Assembly: GCA_022828595.1 (NCBI GenBank)
Contig: JAKGHH010000001.1
Span: 70,986,401 to 71,050,400 of the forward strand
Length of the DNA stretch: 64,000 nucleotides
Source of the DNA: Nelumbo lutea
Lineage: Eukaryota; Streptophyta; Magnoliopsida; Proteales; Nelumbonaceae
Direction: 5' to 3'
The translations under genes were made by a program, and so were the position numbers. Shown here in pieces: positions 35,866 to 48,248 of this stretch (position 1 is its first letter; every line of letters begins with the position of its first letter). Under the pieces are notes generated by a model. It made no database searches and was not told where the DNA came from. It saw only the letters and a program-made list of their open reading frames with translations.

Positions 35866-37758
35866 TCAAGGGTTCACCACTTGCACGTCCTCATCAGTCT
35901 CCTCCAGGAAATTGGGTTCCTCCTCCATTGCGTTTGCCACCTCTGGAGCTAGGCCCTTCATCGTGATGCCGTCAAGGCTAAGGCCAGAGAACTTCTATTG
36001 GACCAAGTATTGGCAGAGCTTGAACCCCGAACGATAGGAGTTCGTGTTGTACTCGATTTGAAGGTCGCGGAACTCTGGGGACTCTTTAAAGCAGTCCATC
36101 GCCTTGACCCTTTCTTCCTCCATGGCAGCGTCGAAGGTTCGAGCTCGTTCATGGAGGGTGACCTCCAGACTTTGAACCTCCTACCGAAAGCACTCCCTAT
36201 CCTCGGTCGTCCTCGAGGACTCTTCCCTATAACGAGTGTTCTCGATAAGGAGATCAACGCTTCTTGGTCTTGAACAAGTAGCCCCTGGACCTCGCTCCCC
36301 TTCTTGGCCTGGAGGACCTAACCCCGGGCCCAGTCCAGCTCGCGATTAAGCCTCTGTACTTCCGTCATCTGGGTGTGGGCATCCTTGGAATGAATGACCG
36401 TCTGAGAGGCCATGTCATAGAGGGAACTGCCAATAGAAAGCCAAGGTAAGTAAAAAAAGGGGGGGGGGAGAAAAAGAGCAAGCACTTACCACCATGCAGT
36501 GAGTCGAAGCCAGCCCCAGGAGCCGCCTAGGATGCATCCCCGACCATTCCGTAGCCTCCTCGTAGAAGATCGAATCCCGGCCCCTTCGCGTGGTTAAGAC
36601 ATAGTGGTGATGCTCTCATTTCGCCCCTCGGTGGGGAACACTAGCATGGCAGAAGGGTCAGTTGGCGCGGATGGCGGGTACGGTCCTAGAGGAGGGACCT
36701 CTTCTTCACTGCCTTCCGCGACTACTCGCTCAAGGGATGTGGGTGGGACCTCCGGTGGTGGAACAAAGGACGGGTCTGCGGCCTCGAACTCGGCAGACCC
36801 AAAAGTAGATGCATCGTCTTGGTGAAACCTCTTTGCCCTACGCTTGCCCCTCTAGGAGTTCGACAGGAGGCGACACGCATCCAGGTCCGACATTACAGCT
36901 GCAAAAGGCAAAGAGGCATTAGCCCAGCTTGCAAAAACCAAGAAAGGAAGGAAAAACCTAAAGGTAACCTACCGGGGCTCAGGCCGACCTGCACGAGCTT
37001 GTCCTTGGCCAAATAGTCCGCCAGATGAAGCCAATCTTTGCCCAGGACTATAGTGTTTCCCACGTCCTCAGATCCAAGCTAACGCCTGGATCCTAAATGG
37101 CAGCTCTCCAGTGGGTCGAAAAGGGCCACCCCTCAGGATTATGAACTACAAAATAGCCCCGCTTCCAGGGCGAGACCCTGTTGGGCAACTCATGGAGAAG
37201 CTTGATGCCGGGACGGGGGGAAAAATAGTAAGAGCGCCTATTTGCAAGAGCTCCTGAGTAAGCGTTCTTGATTGACAGGATGGAGGCAAAGGTATCAAGA
37301 GAAAGGGGAAGACAATACTCGTAAATCAAAGAAATGGTCCCCACCAAGTTCCGAATAGAATTTGGGTGCAACTAGTCTATGGTGACATTAAAGTGAGTGA
37401 GGACCTCTACTATCAAAGGGTGCAGAGGAAGGCAAAGACCAACCACGAGCTGTTCTTTGAAAATCACGATTTCGTCATGATTGTGCTCCCAAGGATAATC
37501 GCCAGTTGGAAGGCTATAAGTAAGCTCCCTTAGGAGGTTGTATTGGAAGACCAGGGCCCAGAGTCTCTCCATCAACATAGAAGAAGGGCCAAAATTGTTC
37601 GGCTCCCGACTTCGGGAGGTGGAAGCCAGGTTACCAGAGGCTTCTCAAGCCTCCGGAGACTACTCCTTGAAAGGTCCCCGAGCTCCCCCCGAGCTTGAGA
37701 GGGCTTCGCTTTGATTAATAGCCCAGGAAGGAACACCACCATACGGATACCCAAACAT
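35866..37758 (-). pseudogene. Antisense gene (Transposase_28-like) of element C, copy 3
   Basis: The ATG at 37758 opens MFGYPYGGVPSWAINQ, with a stop after 32 codons. The conserved domain lies at about 37640-37090 (YPWEHNHDEIVIFKEQL, LPLHPLIVEVLTHFNVTI, LHPNSIRNLVGTIS), split by one stop at 37372. The intron 36972-36899 has GT and AG intact, and the second-part ATG follows at 36893. A basic, acidic and proline-rich segment comes next, then a long charged heptad region (about 36440-36080) consistent with a coiled coil. The C-terminal SYRSGFKLCQYL motif is followed by an acidic tail ending at 35866. This is the most complete copy in length. Its function is unknown. Confidence 0.75.
36899..36972 (-). 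other. Conserved intron of the antisense gene (element C)
   Basis: The donor GTAGGTTACC and acceptor TTTTGCAG are both intact, 74 bp, at the same place relative to flanking codons as the introns at 9070-9151, 49054-49128 and 56782-56856. Confidence 0.65.
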
Positions 37759-37906
37759 ATTTGGATTAGGCAAAAAAGACTCACAGAAGAAGACGGGCTG
37801 AAAAGAGCGACGCAAATGGGGAGAACTCGAGCAAGTGAGGCAAAGGCACGATCTCAGAGCCGAAAACAAGGATGGTTAGTATAAAAAATGAGGCCTGGGC
37901 CCCTCC

Positions 37907-37914
37907 TATTTATA
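37907..37914 (-). promoter_or_regulatory. TATA box of antisense gene copy 3
   Basis: TATAAATA within GTGGCTATAAATAGG on the minus strand, 149 bp upstream of the ATG at 37758. Confidence 0.6.
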
Positions 37915-38120
37915 GCCACTGTGCCCGAAAAACAATGGCCCCGATTAAAGCAATCCAACGGCTCATAGTAAAACCGACTACACGTCCTCCGAGATCGAAA
38001 GCAGTTTAGCGCATTTTTTGGCACTCGCGGGATCTATAAATCGCGTGACGTTCGTGCGTACACCTCACGCGGTCTGACAAGGTAGTTTGAATTATGGGTC
38101 AAATCCACCCATCACTTCAT

Positions 38121-38170
38121 GAACTCCCCGCGCTAGGGCAAGACCCCTAGCTCGAGGAGTGGGGGGCAAT
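38121..38170 (+). promoter_or_regulatory. Polypurine tract and upstream hairpin block of element C
   Basis: Ends GGAGTGGGGGGCAAT directly before the 3' LTR. It keeps the CTCCCCG...CGAGGAG pairing seen in the copy at 1506. Confidence 0.8.
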
Positions 38171-39026
38171 TGATGAAGGGTGACTTGGCCCGACCTCCTG
38201 ACTAGGTGACACGTGTACGTGACTCAACATATACGACAATTCGGCATAGGCGGACCGGTACATGGACATGACTCGATGCAGGTGACAGCTCATCAAGTGT
38301 CCATGGCGAGCTTGAGCATGCCGATGTCCCGAGCTGCACTCCGAATTAAGTTTGTCCCAGTTCGCGAACTAGAACAACGATCTCGCTCCAGGCCCAAGAA
38401 AGTGGGCCGCTTTGAAGACAACTCACCTCAGGCAGAACCACCTTGGCACGCCACCAGTAGCTTGTCACATGGTAGCTCGCTACGGGGCAGCTTGGCGTTC
38501 TACGGGAAGCTTCTCATCTAACAAAGTCGTACCTGCCAGACTGCTCTTGCATCCCTCATCTCACGGCGCAGCGCCTGCCAATTCAGAAGGTTGCACCCCT
38601 GTATTCTGCCTGGCGGCGTCGTGCTTACAGGTTGTCCCCCCAACTGGCGGGACCGTACCATGCAATGGTCACTGTAGCATGCCTGCTCTCGGCCTTGATA
38701 GTAATGGCCAACCACTCCGAGGTACAACCTGATAGCAGATCGCCACAGCAGGGAATTGGGATCAATCCCACTGAACCTGTCAAACGCTAGTATATAAGCA
38801 CTCCGACTCCTCAGAGGCAAAGGTATCGCATATTTACCACTCTCTAGCTCTCATCTTCTTGCGTACTCATTCTCAGCTCGCTACCGAATTCTAACTTAAG
38901 CGCTGGAGAGTCCCCGTCGGGTGTTCAACCCCAGGTCCCTTCGTCCTTCTTGCAGGTATCTCTTGCCTGTCGCCAGCTAGAAGCCTCGTCACTTCTAGCT
39001 AGGAGTGGCTGGATTGCGCATCATCA
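38171..39026 (+). repeat. 3' LTR of gypsy element C
   Basis: 856 bp; partner of 28918-29775. TATATAA at 38791-38797; ends GCGCATCATCA. Confidence 0.9.
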
Positions 39027-40603
39027 CTTGTTAATAGAGTAAGGCTCATTTTTTTGTTCTCATTGATATCCATATTTTTATTATTTATGTGAAATTTATG
39101 AAAAGTTTATTTATCCTAACTATCATTTACCCAGATAAATATATTTATCGGCCCGAATAAATAATTTTCCAAAAAAAGAACAGGGCCTAAGACGAATGTA
39201 TTGCTTCTTATTGTTGTAGTTGTTGATGATAAGAGCTCTCAATGACTTAGGAATCTTCTCATGTGTTGCTCTGGCTATCATCCATTCATGTAACAAACTT
39301 TAGATGGAAATGCCAATTCATTTGAGAATATAAGAAGGAGTTGATGTGGACTCTTTTTGGTTATGCTACATTACATTTGCCACCCCTATAACCATAAGGG
39401 ATAAGGCCCAAGAGAAAAAGAATCTCACTATCCATATAAGAAGAAAGGAGATGAATACAGCTGTTATCAACTAAATCAAAAATCATTTTTAAGGTTGGAT
39501 GATTGCTGATTTGTGAAAACCCAAATTTTAGTGCAAAGGACTTGCCGGAGTATAAATGTGCTGCTGAAAGCCTCAGCAGTCAGCAGGAAAAGTGGAGGTT
39601 GCATCTCTGGGGCGTTTTGGTAATTGGCATGTGTATTTAGGGCCATCGATCTAGTCCCAGATATAATTTGTTTAAGATGGATTTATATATCCACTACTCC
39701 ACCATAATCAGATTGAAACATATTTGAAATTTTGATCCACTTTAGTAATTTGGAACATGTTGGAGATGGAGACAGGACCTCTGGGCTCTGGATGGAAAAT
39801 TATTCAAGAATCAATAATCAAAATCAACCAGTAGATGGGTGCCAAATATCTATTTTGAGTAGAATTATGGTGCGATTAAACGAGCTAAATAAGTAAAATC
39901 AAAGTGAAGGCCGGATTCGATCCCGAAGTTACTAGTGAAGGACCTTATCATAAAGCTTGCTGGAACCTTCTAATCTTCCATGATATGCGTGTGACTTATG
40001 GGCCAGCTGATCTACTGGACAGGAGCCTACGGTGGTTTGAATACAAAAGACAAAGACAAATCGGCAATTTAGGGCCCTAGCCTTATACTCCTATTCACTT
40101 TCTATGGAAGCCCGGGTGAACTATGCAAGCTGCTCTATCTTCAAATTCAATGCTTAAAATTTGCATCGGCTGGTTTGGTTTGGATTTTGGAACTAGTAAA
40201 TCTTCATAAGCCTTACATTCCAAATTCTTCTTTTTGGGGTAAGCCATGTTTCCTTCAAATTAATTGTAAGTCCATAAACCAGGGGATTGGTTAAAAAAAA
40301 AACATTTTGACAAGATAAGATTATATTGCCCAGACTGGCGCTCAGTACAGTAGATTGAATGGTTCAAGTCTAAGGAAAGAAACCATAAAACAGTTGACAA
40401 GATAAGATTGAATAAGATAAATTCAATTAGAGACCAATCAATATATAACCAGCTGGTTTTCAAATAATGCATGGCTCTCACTTAAAATATTCTCTAGCTA
40501 CATTAATGCCAAATTAAGAAGAACCCATATGTAATTCTCAATCCAATCTCATCAAGAAACTATAAATATAATGCAACCAGCAACCTTACCTATGCTATAC
40601 AAT
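39027..40603. other. Intergenic stretch between element C and the DOMON-b561 gene
   Basis: No gene, known repeat family or structured array is supported. The right end should contain the 3' untranslated region of the minus-strand gene. Confidence 0.4.
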
Positions 40604-41821
40604 TCAGGAGTTGTTATTGCTACCATTCCCCTTATCAAAAGCACCAACTAAACCTTCTCTCCTCATTTTCTCCTCCTTGGCTTTCCTACAAAAGACCACC
40701 CACCCATTCACCTCGAAAGCTACACAAACCCCAATCAAAGTAGACAGAGCCAAACAGTAGACCAGCTTGGCATAAGACCTGCTAGAACCCATCACCTCAA
40801 ATCCCTGGAAAACGTTCACCACTCCTAAGACAACACAAGCGTACCCAACAAAATGGTGATAAGATTTCCAGTACTTCCTAAACTTGTGTGTTGCCTTGGG
40901 CCGAAATAATAACGCCAACGACTGCAGACCCGCTAAGCAAAATGCTGCAAACCCCAGCTTGCGGTGGAGTCCATAAACCACTCCAGGGGACAACTCCCCT
41001 AGCCGTATTCCAATTGCGAACCCAATGGTCCCAAGGACGAAGGCAAAGAGTTGGGTACCCGCATGAGCATAAAACCATGCGGGTCCTAGCGATTGTACGT
41101 GCCTGAAGTAGCGTGCTGTGACAGCTCCGGCCGGTAGTAGGAATCCCCAGGAGATGGCATTTAGGGTTGCATGGACGGTTTTAAGTGTCTTGATACTGTT
41201 GTGGCTACTCTCAGTCACCACGCCCGACAAGACGTCTATGGTGGCCACGGAGGATAGGTCGTTGACTGTTGTTGGGTGGATTGTTGGGGAGTAGCCTTGG
41301 ACATAGAGTCCTCTGTTCCACACATGATAGATCTTTGTCTTGTTTGGAACGAGCTTCAGTGTAGCGTAGATCTGTACTGAGGCGCCGTTGTGAATGGAGG
41401 CCATCCGACCACCACCGGCACCGTATAGGGTGGCAGAGGAGGAGAGGAGGTGAATGTCCAGTGGACGAGAGAGAAGTGGGGTCCTCTGAAGCTTTACAGT
41501 GGGGTCGAGGATATAAGGGAGAAGGACAACAAGGCCTGAATTGGGGTCAGGGAAGGCAACCAGGGCGCGAGTCCCAGTCATCACGGGAGAGGTGGGGTTG
41601 ATTCCCCATGCCACCCAACCCGATGGGGAGATGAAGTTGCCGAAGAAGACAAGATCAAGGGTTGCGTTGCGGGGGTAGAATGTCCATGCTATAGAGGCTT
41701 GCTGGGTAGGGAGGGCCATGCAGTTTTGATAAGTTTTTCTGGCCGCGACTGTCGTGCAATGAGCAGCTGTTGCTGTCCATGGATCAGGGAAGAGGAAAAG
41801 CAAGAAGAAGAAGAAGTTCAT
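40604..41821 (-). CDS. DOMON and cytochrome b561 domain protein
   Basis: An intact single-frame gene of 405 residues. The first 20 residues form a hydrophobic signal peptide (MNFFFFLLFLFPDPW). A DOMON domain lies at about residues 40-165 (IAWTFYPRNATLDLVFFG, GWVAWGINP). A cytochrome b561 core at about 210-375 has five hydrophobic helices and the expected haem-ligand histidines: H217 (KTVHATLN), H253 (YAHAGTQ), H286 (GLHRKLG) and H322/323 (YHHFVGYA). This is the plant family of ascorbate-reducible b-type cytochromes thought to pass electrons across the plasma membrane to an apoplastic DOMON haem or acceptor; the exact acceptor cannot be told from sequence. The C-terminus is basic and cytosolic (CRKAKEEKMRRE). 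The start is the first ATG of the frame, right before the signal peptide. No intron is needed. Confidence 0.93.
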   Translation of the reverse strand: MNFFFFLLFLFPDPWTATAAHCTTVAARKTYQNCMALPTQQASIAWTFYPRNATLDLVFFGNFISPSGWVAWGINPTSPVMTGTRALVAFPDPNSGLVVLLPYILDPTVKLQRTPLLSRPLDIHLLSSSATLYGAGGGRMASIHNGASVQIYATLKLVPNKTKIYHVWNRGLYVQGYSPTIHPTTVNDLSSVATIDVLSGVVTESSHNSIKTLKTVHATLNAISWGFLLPAGAVTARYFRHVQSLGPAWFYAHAGTQLFAFVLGTIGFAIGIRLGELSPGVVYGLHRKLGFAAFCLAGLQSLALLFRPKATHKFRKYWKSYHHFVGYACVVLGVVNVFQGFEVMGSSRSYAKLVYCLALSTLIGVCVAFEVNGWVVFCRKAKEEKMRREGLVGAFDKGNGSNNNS

Positions 41822-43600
<1,779 letters not shown>

Positions 43601-44930
43601 GTCTGTAAGTTACATCCTTTTTATTTCCCGAATTCTGTGGTTTTTTCTTTTTTGTATGTCGGGTTTTATTAGGAAGGCGTTGTTTGGGATTGTAGTTGTA
43701 AGCTTAATGTTTCGAGGGTCTTTTGCCTAGTCGTTATGAATTTGGAAAACTATTATCAGTGTTTTTTTATTATTTTTTTGAAGCATTGGGCGGCGTTGGA
43801 ACTTGAATTCGGGTTCTTTTACTGTAACAGTATGATTCGTTTTTTTTTTTTTTTTCAGTCTCAACTTTTTTTTTAAGGCAGTCTCAAGCTTGATTGACGG
43901 TACTAACCATCAAACTTTAAGTTTTCCTGTGATACACTCTTGGCAAATAGAACGGTGTTTTCGTTTCTTATTGCGGCAACCGAGGTTCTTAAGTGACTGA
44001 TATCTTTATTTTATTTCATTTTTTTTTTTGGGGGGGGGTTAATCTTGGTTGTCAACTTTGGTCAGGAGACTCTACAAGAGTTGCCCAGGCTCCTAGGCAG
44101 ATGCATTATGTAGTCGCTGAACCAAAGATGTCATTTGCCCAAACTTAACTCATGCTTAATCCCCACTACTTGTGGTTGGCTACACGAATCCTATCTTGCC
44201 ATATCCATTCTGCTCCATCAAGAGCCTTTCACAAAGCAACATATTCCTGTTCATTTCGGATGGGCTGTCACTGCCGGAGCTCAGCAGTCCATACTTGGTG
44301 CATGTAAATTGTCTATTTGTAAAATAATACAAGTTGGATTTCACATGCTAGTGGCATAAGTAGTTAAGTTTATAAACATGAAGAATAAACAAGTATTATA
44401 CAACAAATAATTAACATGGACTATCCGAAATATAATTCGGCAGCATGTAGGTTGAAAAATCTCGGAAAACAGCTGGGAAGAACTTAACTAATGGGTGCAA
44501 ATGATGAACAAAAAAGTAAGCATTGAGTGCAAGAGAGAAAATTTTAATGAGAATCTTTCTCCAACCCTGTTTGTTTTCTTTCCTCTTTATTAAAAAAGAA
44601 CCTCCTCTTTGATTATTAGCAAAGCTTTTCTATCAAAAGCAGAAAAGAGAAAGAAAGAATAGATCCTGCTCCTTCTCTTGGTTAACAAAGAAACAATGAA
44701 AAAGAAAGAAGCTAAATGATACAAGGCCACCTGATTGGCCAAGCTGGTGGAGATATTGGAAGGAGATTGCAGATTCAAAGTGTTGAATGGAGATCATCCA
44801 CATTAGGATGGTAAAATGGTTGAGAACATTGGAACTGTTCAAAGTGTTCTCAGTTGATGAGCTGTTAAGGAATTGGAAGGAGATTGCAGATTCAGGCTTA
44901 TGTAGAAAGATCTTAAAAGCTTGCTAGACT
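43601..44930. other. Intron or downstream flank of the NAT9-like gene
   Basis: T-rich sequence with several homopolymer runs. The 20-base phrase GGAAGGAGATTGCAGATTCA occurs at 44759 and 44876, 117 bp apart. No exon is recognised. Confidence 0.4.
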
Positions 44931-45303
44931 CCTCGACCTCTTGGGTTCACCAAACTGAACTTTGATGGCAGCAGCATAGGCAACCCAGGGCCTTCCGGAA
45001 TCGGGGGTGTGATAAGGGATGAAACAGGGAACTTGTTAGCCATGTACTCTGGGCCGATTGGGGTGGGAGACTCTTTGAGGGCTGAAATTTTAGGAGCTAT
45101 TGAAGGGATACAAAGGGTCAAGGAAATGAATATCAAAAAGGTGGTTATAGAAGATGATTCTGAAACGGTGGTGAAATGGCTAAAAGAGGACAGTGCTATG
45201 ATGTGGAAATACAGCAATGAAAAGAGGAAGTATAAGTGGTTAGCCAAGGACATGGAAATTCAATGTAGTGTTGACTATGATGAGACTTCTTATCATGATT
45301 GAA
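44931..45303 (+). pseudogene. RNase H-like domain fragment (LINE-derived), left copy
   Basis: An open frame gives KLNFDGSSIGNPGPSGIGGV, then LRAEILGAIEGIQRVKEM and VVIEDDSETVVKWL, the plant RVT_3/RNase H fold found at the 3' end of L1-type LINEs. The DG of LNFDGS, the E of RAEILG and the D of EDDSE fit the catalytic residues. No reverse transcriptase precedes it. The chromovirus has inserted at 45312, just after the stop. A diverged relative lies at 62335-62610. Confidence 0.65.
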
Positions 45304-45311
45304 ATTGTTCA

Positions 45312-45316
45312 GACAA
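45312..45316. repeat. Target-site duplication GACAA (left)
   Basis: Identical to 62010-62014 on the other side of the chromovirus. Confidence 0.9.
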
Positions 45317-45580
45317 TGTTGAGACACAAATAGCCTTTAAGTAATGTAACTGACAGTCAACCACTAGAACAAACTAAATAACAAACTGGACAAGTGGAGA
45401 GGCTGATATAACAGAATTGTAACAGAAGTGTATAAATAAGGAAAGGAAGCCAAAAGAGGAATTATTGATTTTGGGAATACAATCTCTCTCTCTCTCTCTC
45501 TTTCTTTCTTCCTTCTCTCTCTCTCTCGTTCAGGAGGCATGCTTCCTCGAAAAAGTCCCAGAGTTAGGCAGTTCCTAACA
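45317..45580 (+). repeat. 5' LTR of chromovirus-type gypsy element
   Basis: 264 bp from TGTTGAGACA to CAGTTCCTAACA, with TATAAATA at 45431-45438 and a CT-rich run at 45483-45530. By eye about ten differences separate it from the 3' LTR besides an extra segment in the latter. Confidence 0.9.
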
Positions 45581-45583
45581 AGT

Positions 45584-45596
45584 TGGTATCAGAGCC
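45584..45596 (+). promoter_or_regulatory. Primer-binding site, initiator methionine tRNA type
   Basis: TGGTATCAGAGCC, three bases after the LTR, the usual site in plant chromoviruses and Copia elements. Confidence 0.9.
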
Positions 45597-45623
45597 AAGA
45601 TACCAAGCACAAGGTCGTCCGCG

Positions 45624-46816
45624 ATGGAGAACAAGGTCGACAACATGGAAGGAGAAATGCAAAGATTATCGGCTGACGTCAAAGAAATCAAAGAAAGCTT
45701 CGCATCCTTGCTTGAACGACTGTAACAGACACCACCAGCGCCGAATTGGGAAGGGCAGGAAGAACGCAGTGACACTAGTCACAAAGCGGATCAAGAACGG
45801 CAAGAATCGAGTTTCCCGTCTTCGCAGGGGGAGATCCCACATCCTGGCTTCTGCGAACAGAAAGATACTTCGATTACCACGATACGCAGGGACCTGATCG
45901 TGTTCCATTAGCTTCCGCACACTTGGAAGGAGAGGCGATTGTCTGGTACCAGTGGTACCGGCAACGACACCAAAGAGCTACATGGGTGGACTTCACCGAT
46001 GCCTTAACCATGAGATTTGGAGTCTCGGCCTTTGAAAACTATGATGAAAGCCTCTCTAAGCTACGATAGACCGATTCCATCCAAGATTATCAGATGGCGT
46101 TCGCAAGGTTAACTGTGCACATGCAAGGGTAGCCAAAAAACTCACTTGTCGATAGTTTTGTTGGTGGACTCAGGGAAGAATTGTGGCTGGAGGTGAAAGC
46201 CATGCAACCCACCACCGTTCTTGACGCAACAGCTTTAGCTCGACTCCATGAAGACAAACTGAATCGGGCAAGAAGGATTAATCGACCTTTGGGAGCTGCG
46301 GTCAGACCAGGTATATCGAATCCAGAACCAGTTATCTTGGGTAAACCGGAGTCCAGACCAGGAGTAGGAATCACAGGCAAGGACGCCAACTCTGGTTCAA
46401 GCCCCGGATCAGCCAAGAGGTTAACCTGGGCTGAGATGCAAGCGTGACGGGAAAAGGGCCTCTGTTATGCATGTGGAGACAAATTCGGACTGGGCCATCG
46501 CTGTAAGATCCCGCAAGTTTTCTTCCTTCAACCCGAAACCGAAAACGTCAAGCAATCAGCAAACATTGAAGAGCCAGTGGACAACCAAGAATGGGGGCAA
46601 TGGATAAAGGAATACTCGGAAGTATCCCTGCAAGCCTTGATCGGCCTTGCTTCCTCTCAAACTATGAGAGTAACCGGACTGGTACAAGGGCGCCATGTGT
46701 CGGTTCTAATAGATAGTGGCAGCATTCTCAATTTCATTACCCAAACATTGGCCAGACAACTAGGGATTCCGATCCAACCATGTACAGCATTTCGGGTGCA
46801 CGTAGGTAATGGGAAC
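45624..46816 (+). pseudogene. gag and start of protease of the chromovirus
   Basis: An ATG at 45624 opens MENKVDNMEGEMQRLSADVK with a stop at 45723. The gag core (EAIVWYQWYRQRH near 45930, LTVHMQG near 46110) has more stops, and the region to 46447 is open. A CCHC knuckle CYACGDKFGLGHRC lies at 46466-46507. The protease starts at about 46665 and holds the catalytic IDSGS at 46708-46722. Its frame is cut at 46816 in FRVHVGNGN by the composite insertion and resumes at 59179 with NLVCDSTC. Confidence 0.85.
46812..46816. repeat. Target-site duplication GGAAC (left) of the composite insertion
   Basis: Matches 59174-59178. Removing 46817-59178 leaves an uninterrupted host frame (VGNGN followed by NLVCD). 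Confidence 0.9.
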
Positions 46817-47586
46817 TGATGGAGTGCGATCCGGCTGGTCTTAGCTGTCCGCTGCCTTGCTTCCAAACGGGGTAGCAGGGAACCTGAAACGGAGGAGATG
46901 GGAAAGCTCCGGGGGGAACCCGGTGTAGAGGCTCCAAAGCTCAAGTTAGAATCCTTCAAAAGCAAGGTAATACCAGATAGCGCAAAGTTTGCATACCTCC
47001 GTTGTCGGGGGGCAGGGGGCTCTTATAGTCACTTCGTGTACTCGTCCCGAGGCCCTTGTCAGATCGGGTATGATTACCCTTGTGCTTGTCAATTCGGCCG
47101 TCGTCCTTTCTGCTGAGACAGAACCGTCACTGCCTAACCGTCTAACTGGAGATGGCGGTGTCAGTGGCGGTGGCAGGTGGCCGTTTAGAGTGCTACTGCC
47201 AAACGTTAGATCCCAAGTCAGTCAGGCGTGGCGCCCTCGGGCACGGACTTACCTAGTGTCAGGCATGGTACGACTTGTTTGGTTTTGGTGCCCAGAAGGT
47301 GATGCGAAGTGCTGAGCGAGGCGGTCTTGAGCTCGAAGGTATCTATAGGGCAGGTCAATTCGGCAAAGTGTATCCCGAGCTATTACAAGGTGGGTCAGTT
47401 TGACGAAGTTTATCCCGAGCTGTTACAAGGTGGGTCAGTTCGGCGAAGTGTATCCCGAGCTGTTACAAGGGTCAGTTCGGCGAAGTGTGTCCCCTTGTTC
47501 CCGCCTAGGCTTGGCCCCTTTTGCCGAGCAGTTGTTTCTGCCACGTGTCACATAATAGAGAGGTCGGGCCAAATCTTCCTTCATCA
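46817..47586 (-). repeat. LTR D1, 3' LTR of the composite's full element
   Basis: 770 bp in minus orientation: TGATGAAGGAAGATTTGG at 47586 going left, ending GCACTCCATCA at 46817. It holds about three and a half units of a 40-bp tandem repeat at 47355-47490. It shares variants with D3 that D2 lacks. Confidence 0.9.
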
Positions 47587-47634
47587 ATTGCCCCCCACTC
47601 CTTGTGCCAGGGGTCTTGCCATGGTGCGGGGAGT
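47587..47634 (-). promoter_or_regulatory. Polypurine tract block of the composite, left arm
   Basis: On the minus strand the block ends GGAGTGGGGGGCAAT directly before LTR D1. Confidence 0.8.
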
Positions 47635-47834
47635 TTTTGTGAGGTAGATGGTGGATTTGTCCCGTCCTTCGAACCTTCACTGCACGAGACGCTTTTGCTA
47701 GGGTTCTTTCGGTTTCCAAGAAGGTTGGAAACGTGCTTACTCAAGAACGCTGGTGGTTGTGACCGCACGTTTTAAATTTCAAACCAATTTGCGCCGCTGG
47801 GACGCGACAGCGGGCCATTTCCAAAAGGCGCGCC

Positions 47835-47980
47835 ACTGCTGTACGTGCGCGGGCAACTGTCAAGGAGACGTGCGGCGCGTCAGTTTCGAAAAGACGCGTG
47901 TCGAAGCGACGTCGGTTTCAAAAAGACGTGCGCTGACGTTTTGCTTTTTTCGGAAAGACGTGCTTCAATCACGTCTCGAC
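47835..47980 (+). promoter_or_regulatory. ACGT-motif cluster upstream of the antisense gene
   Basis: Seven ACGT cores (as GTACGTGC, GACGTGCG, GACGTCGG, TGACGTTT, CACGTCTC and similar) occur within about 135 bp. They sit in degenerate units of about 32 bp that share GACG and a TTTC(A/G)AAAA end. The TATA box lies 80 bp downstream. The cluster recurs inverted at 57940-58075. ACGT cores are binding sites of plant bZIP factors; use here is inferred. Confidence 0.5.
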
Positions 47981-48060
47981 CTTAAGGGTTGTGCGGTCGG
48001 TAAGAACGTGGGCCGTCGGATCGTCTTCGGTCTGCACGGTCGATTCTTGGTTACTGTAGC

Positions 48061-48068
48061 TATAAATA
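48061..48068 (+). promoter_or_regulatory. TATA box of antisense gene copy 4
   Basis: TATAAATA after TACTGTAGC, 181 bp before the ATG at 48249. Confidence 0.6.
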
Positions 48069-48248
48069 GTGGGGGACCCCGGTTGTTTTGTCACTTATGC
48101 GGTTTGTCTACCGAGTTCGCGTCCAACCTTTCAGCTCGCGTCCAAGTCTTTTCCAGCTTGCGTCAAGGCTGGTTATATAGTCTTCACGGTTCTTTGGTTT
48201 TTCTTCAAACTTTCCGGTGAGTACTTTCTTGAATTCGTCTTTTCCCCA

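Noticed and set aside
45481..45530. CT-rich runs as a regulatory array
   Set aside because: They are part of the chromovirus LTR and recur in its partner at 61914-61962.
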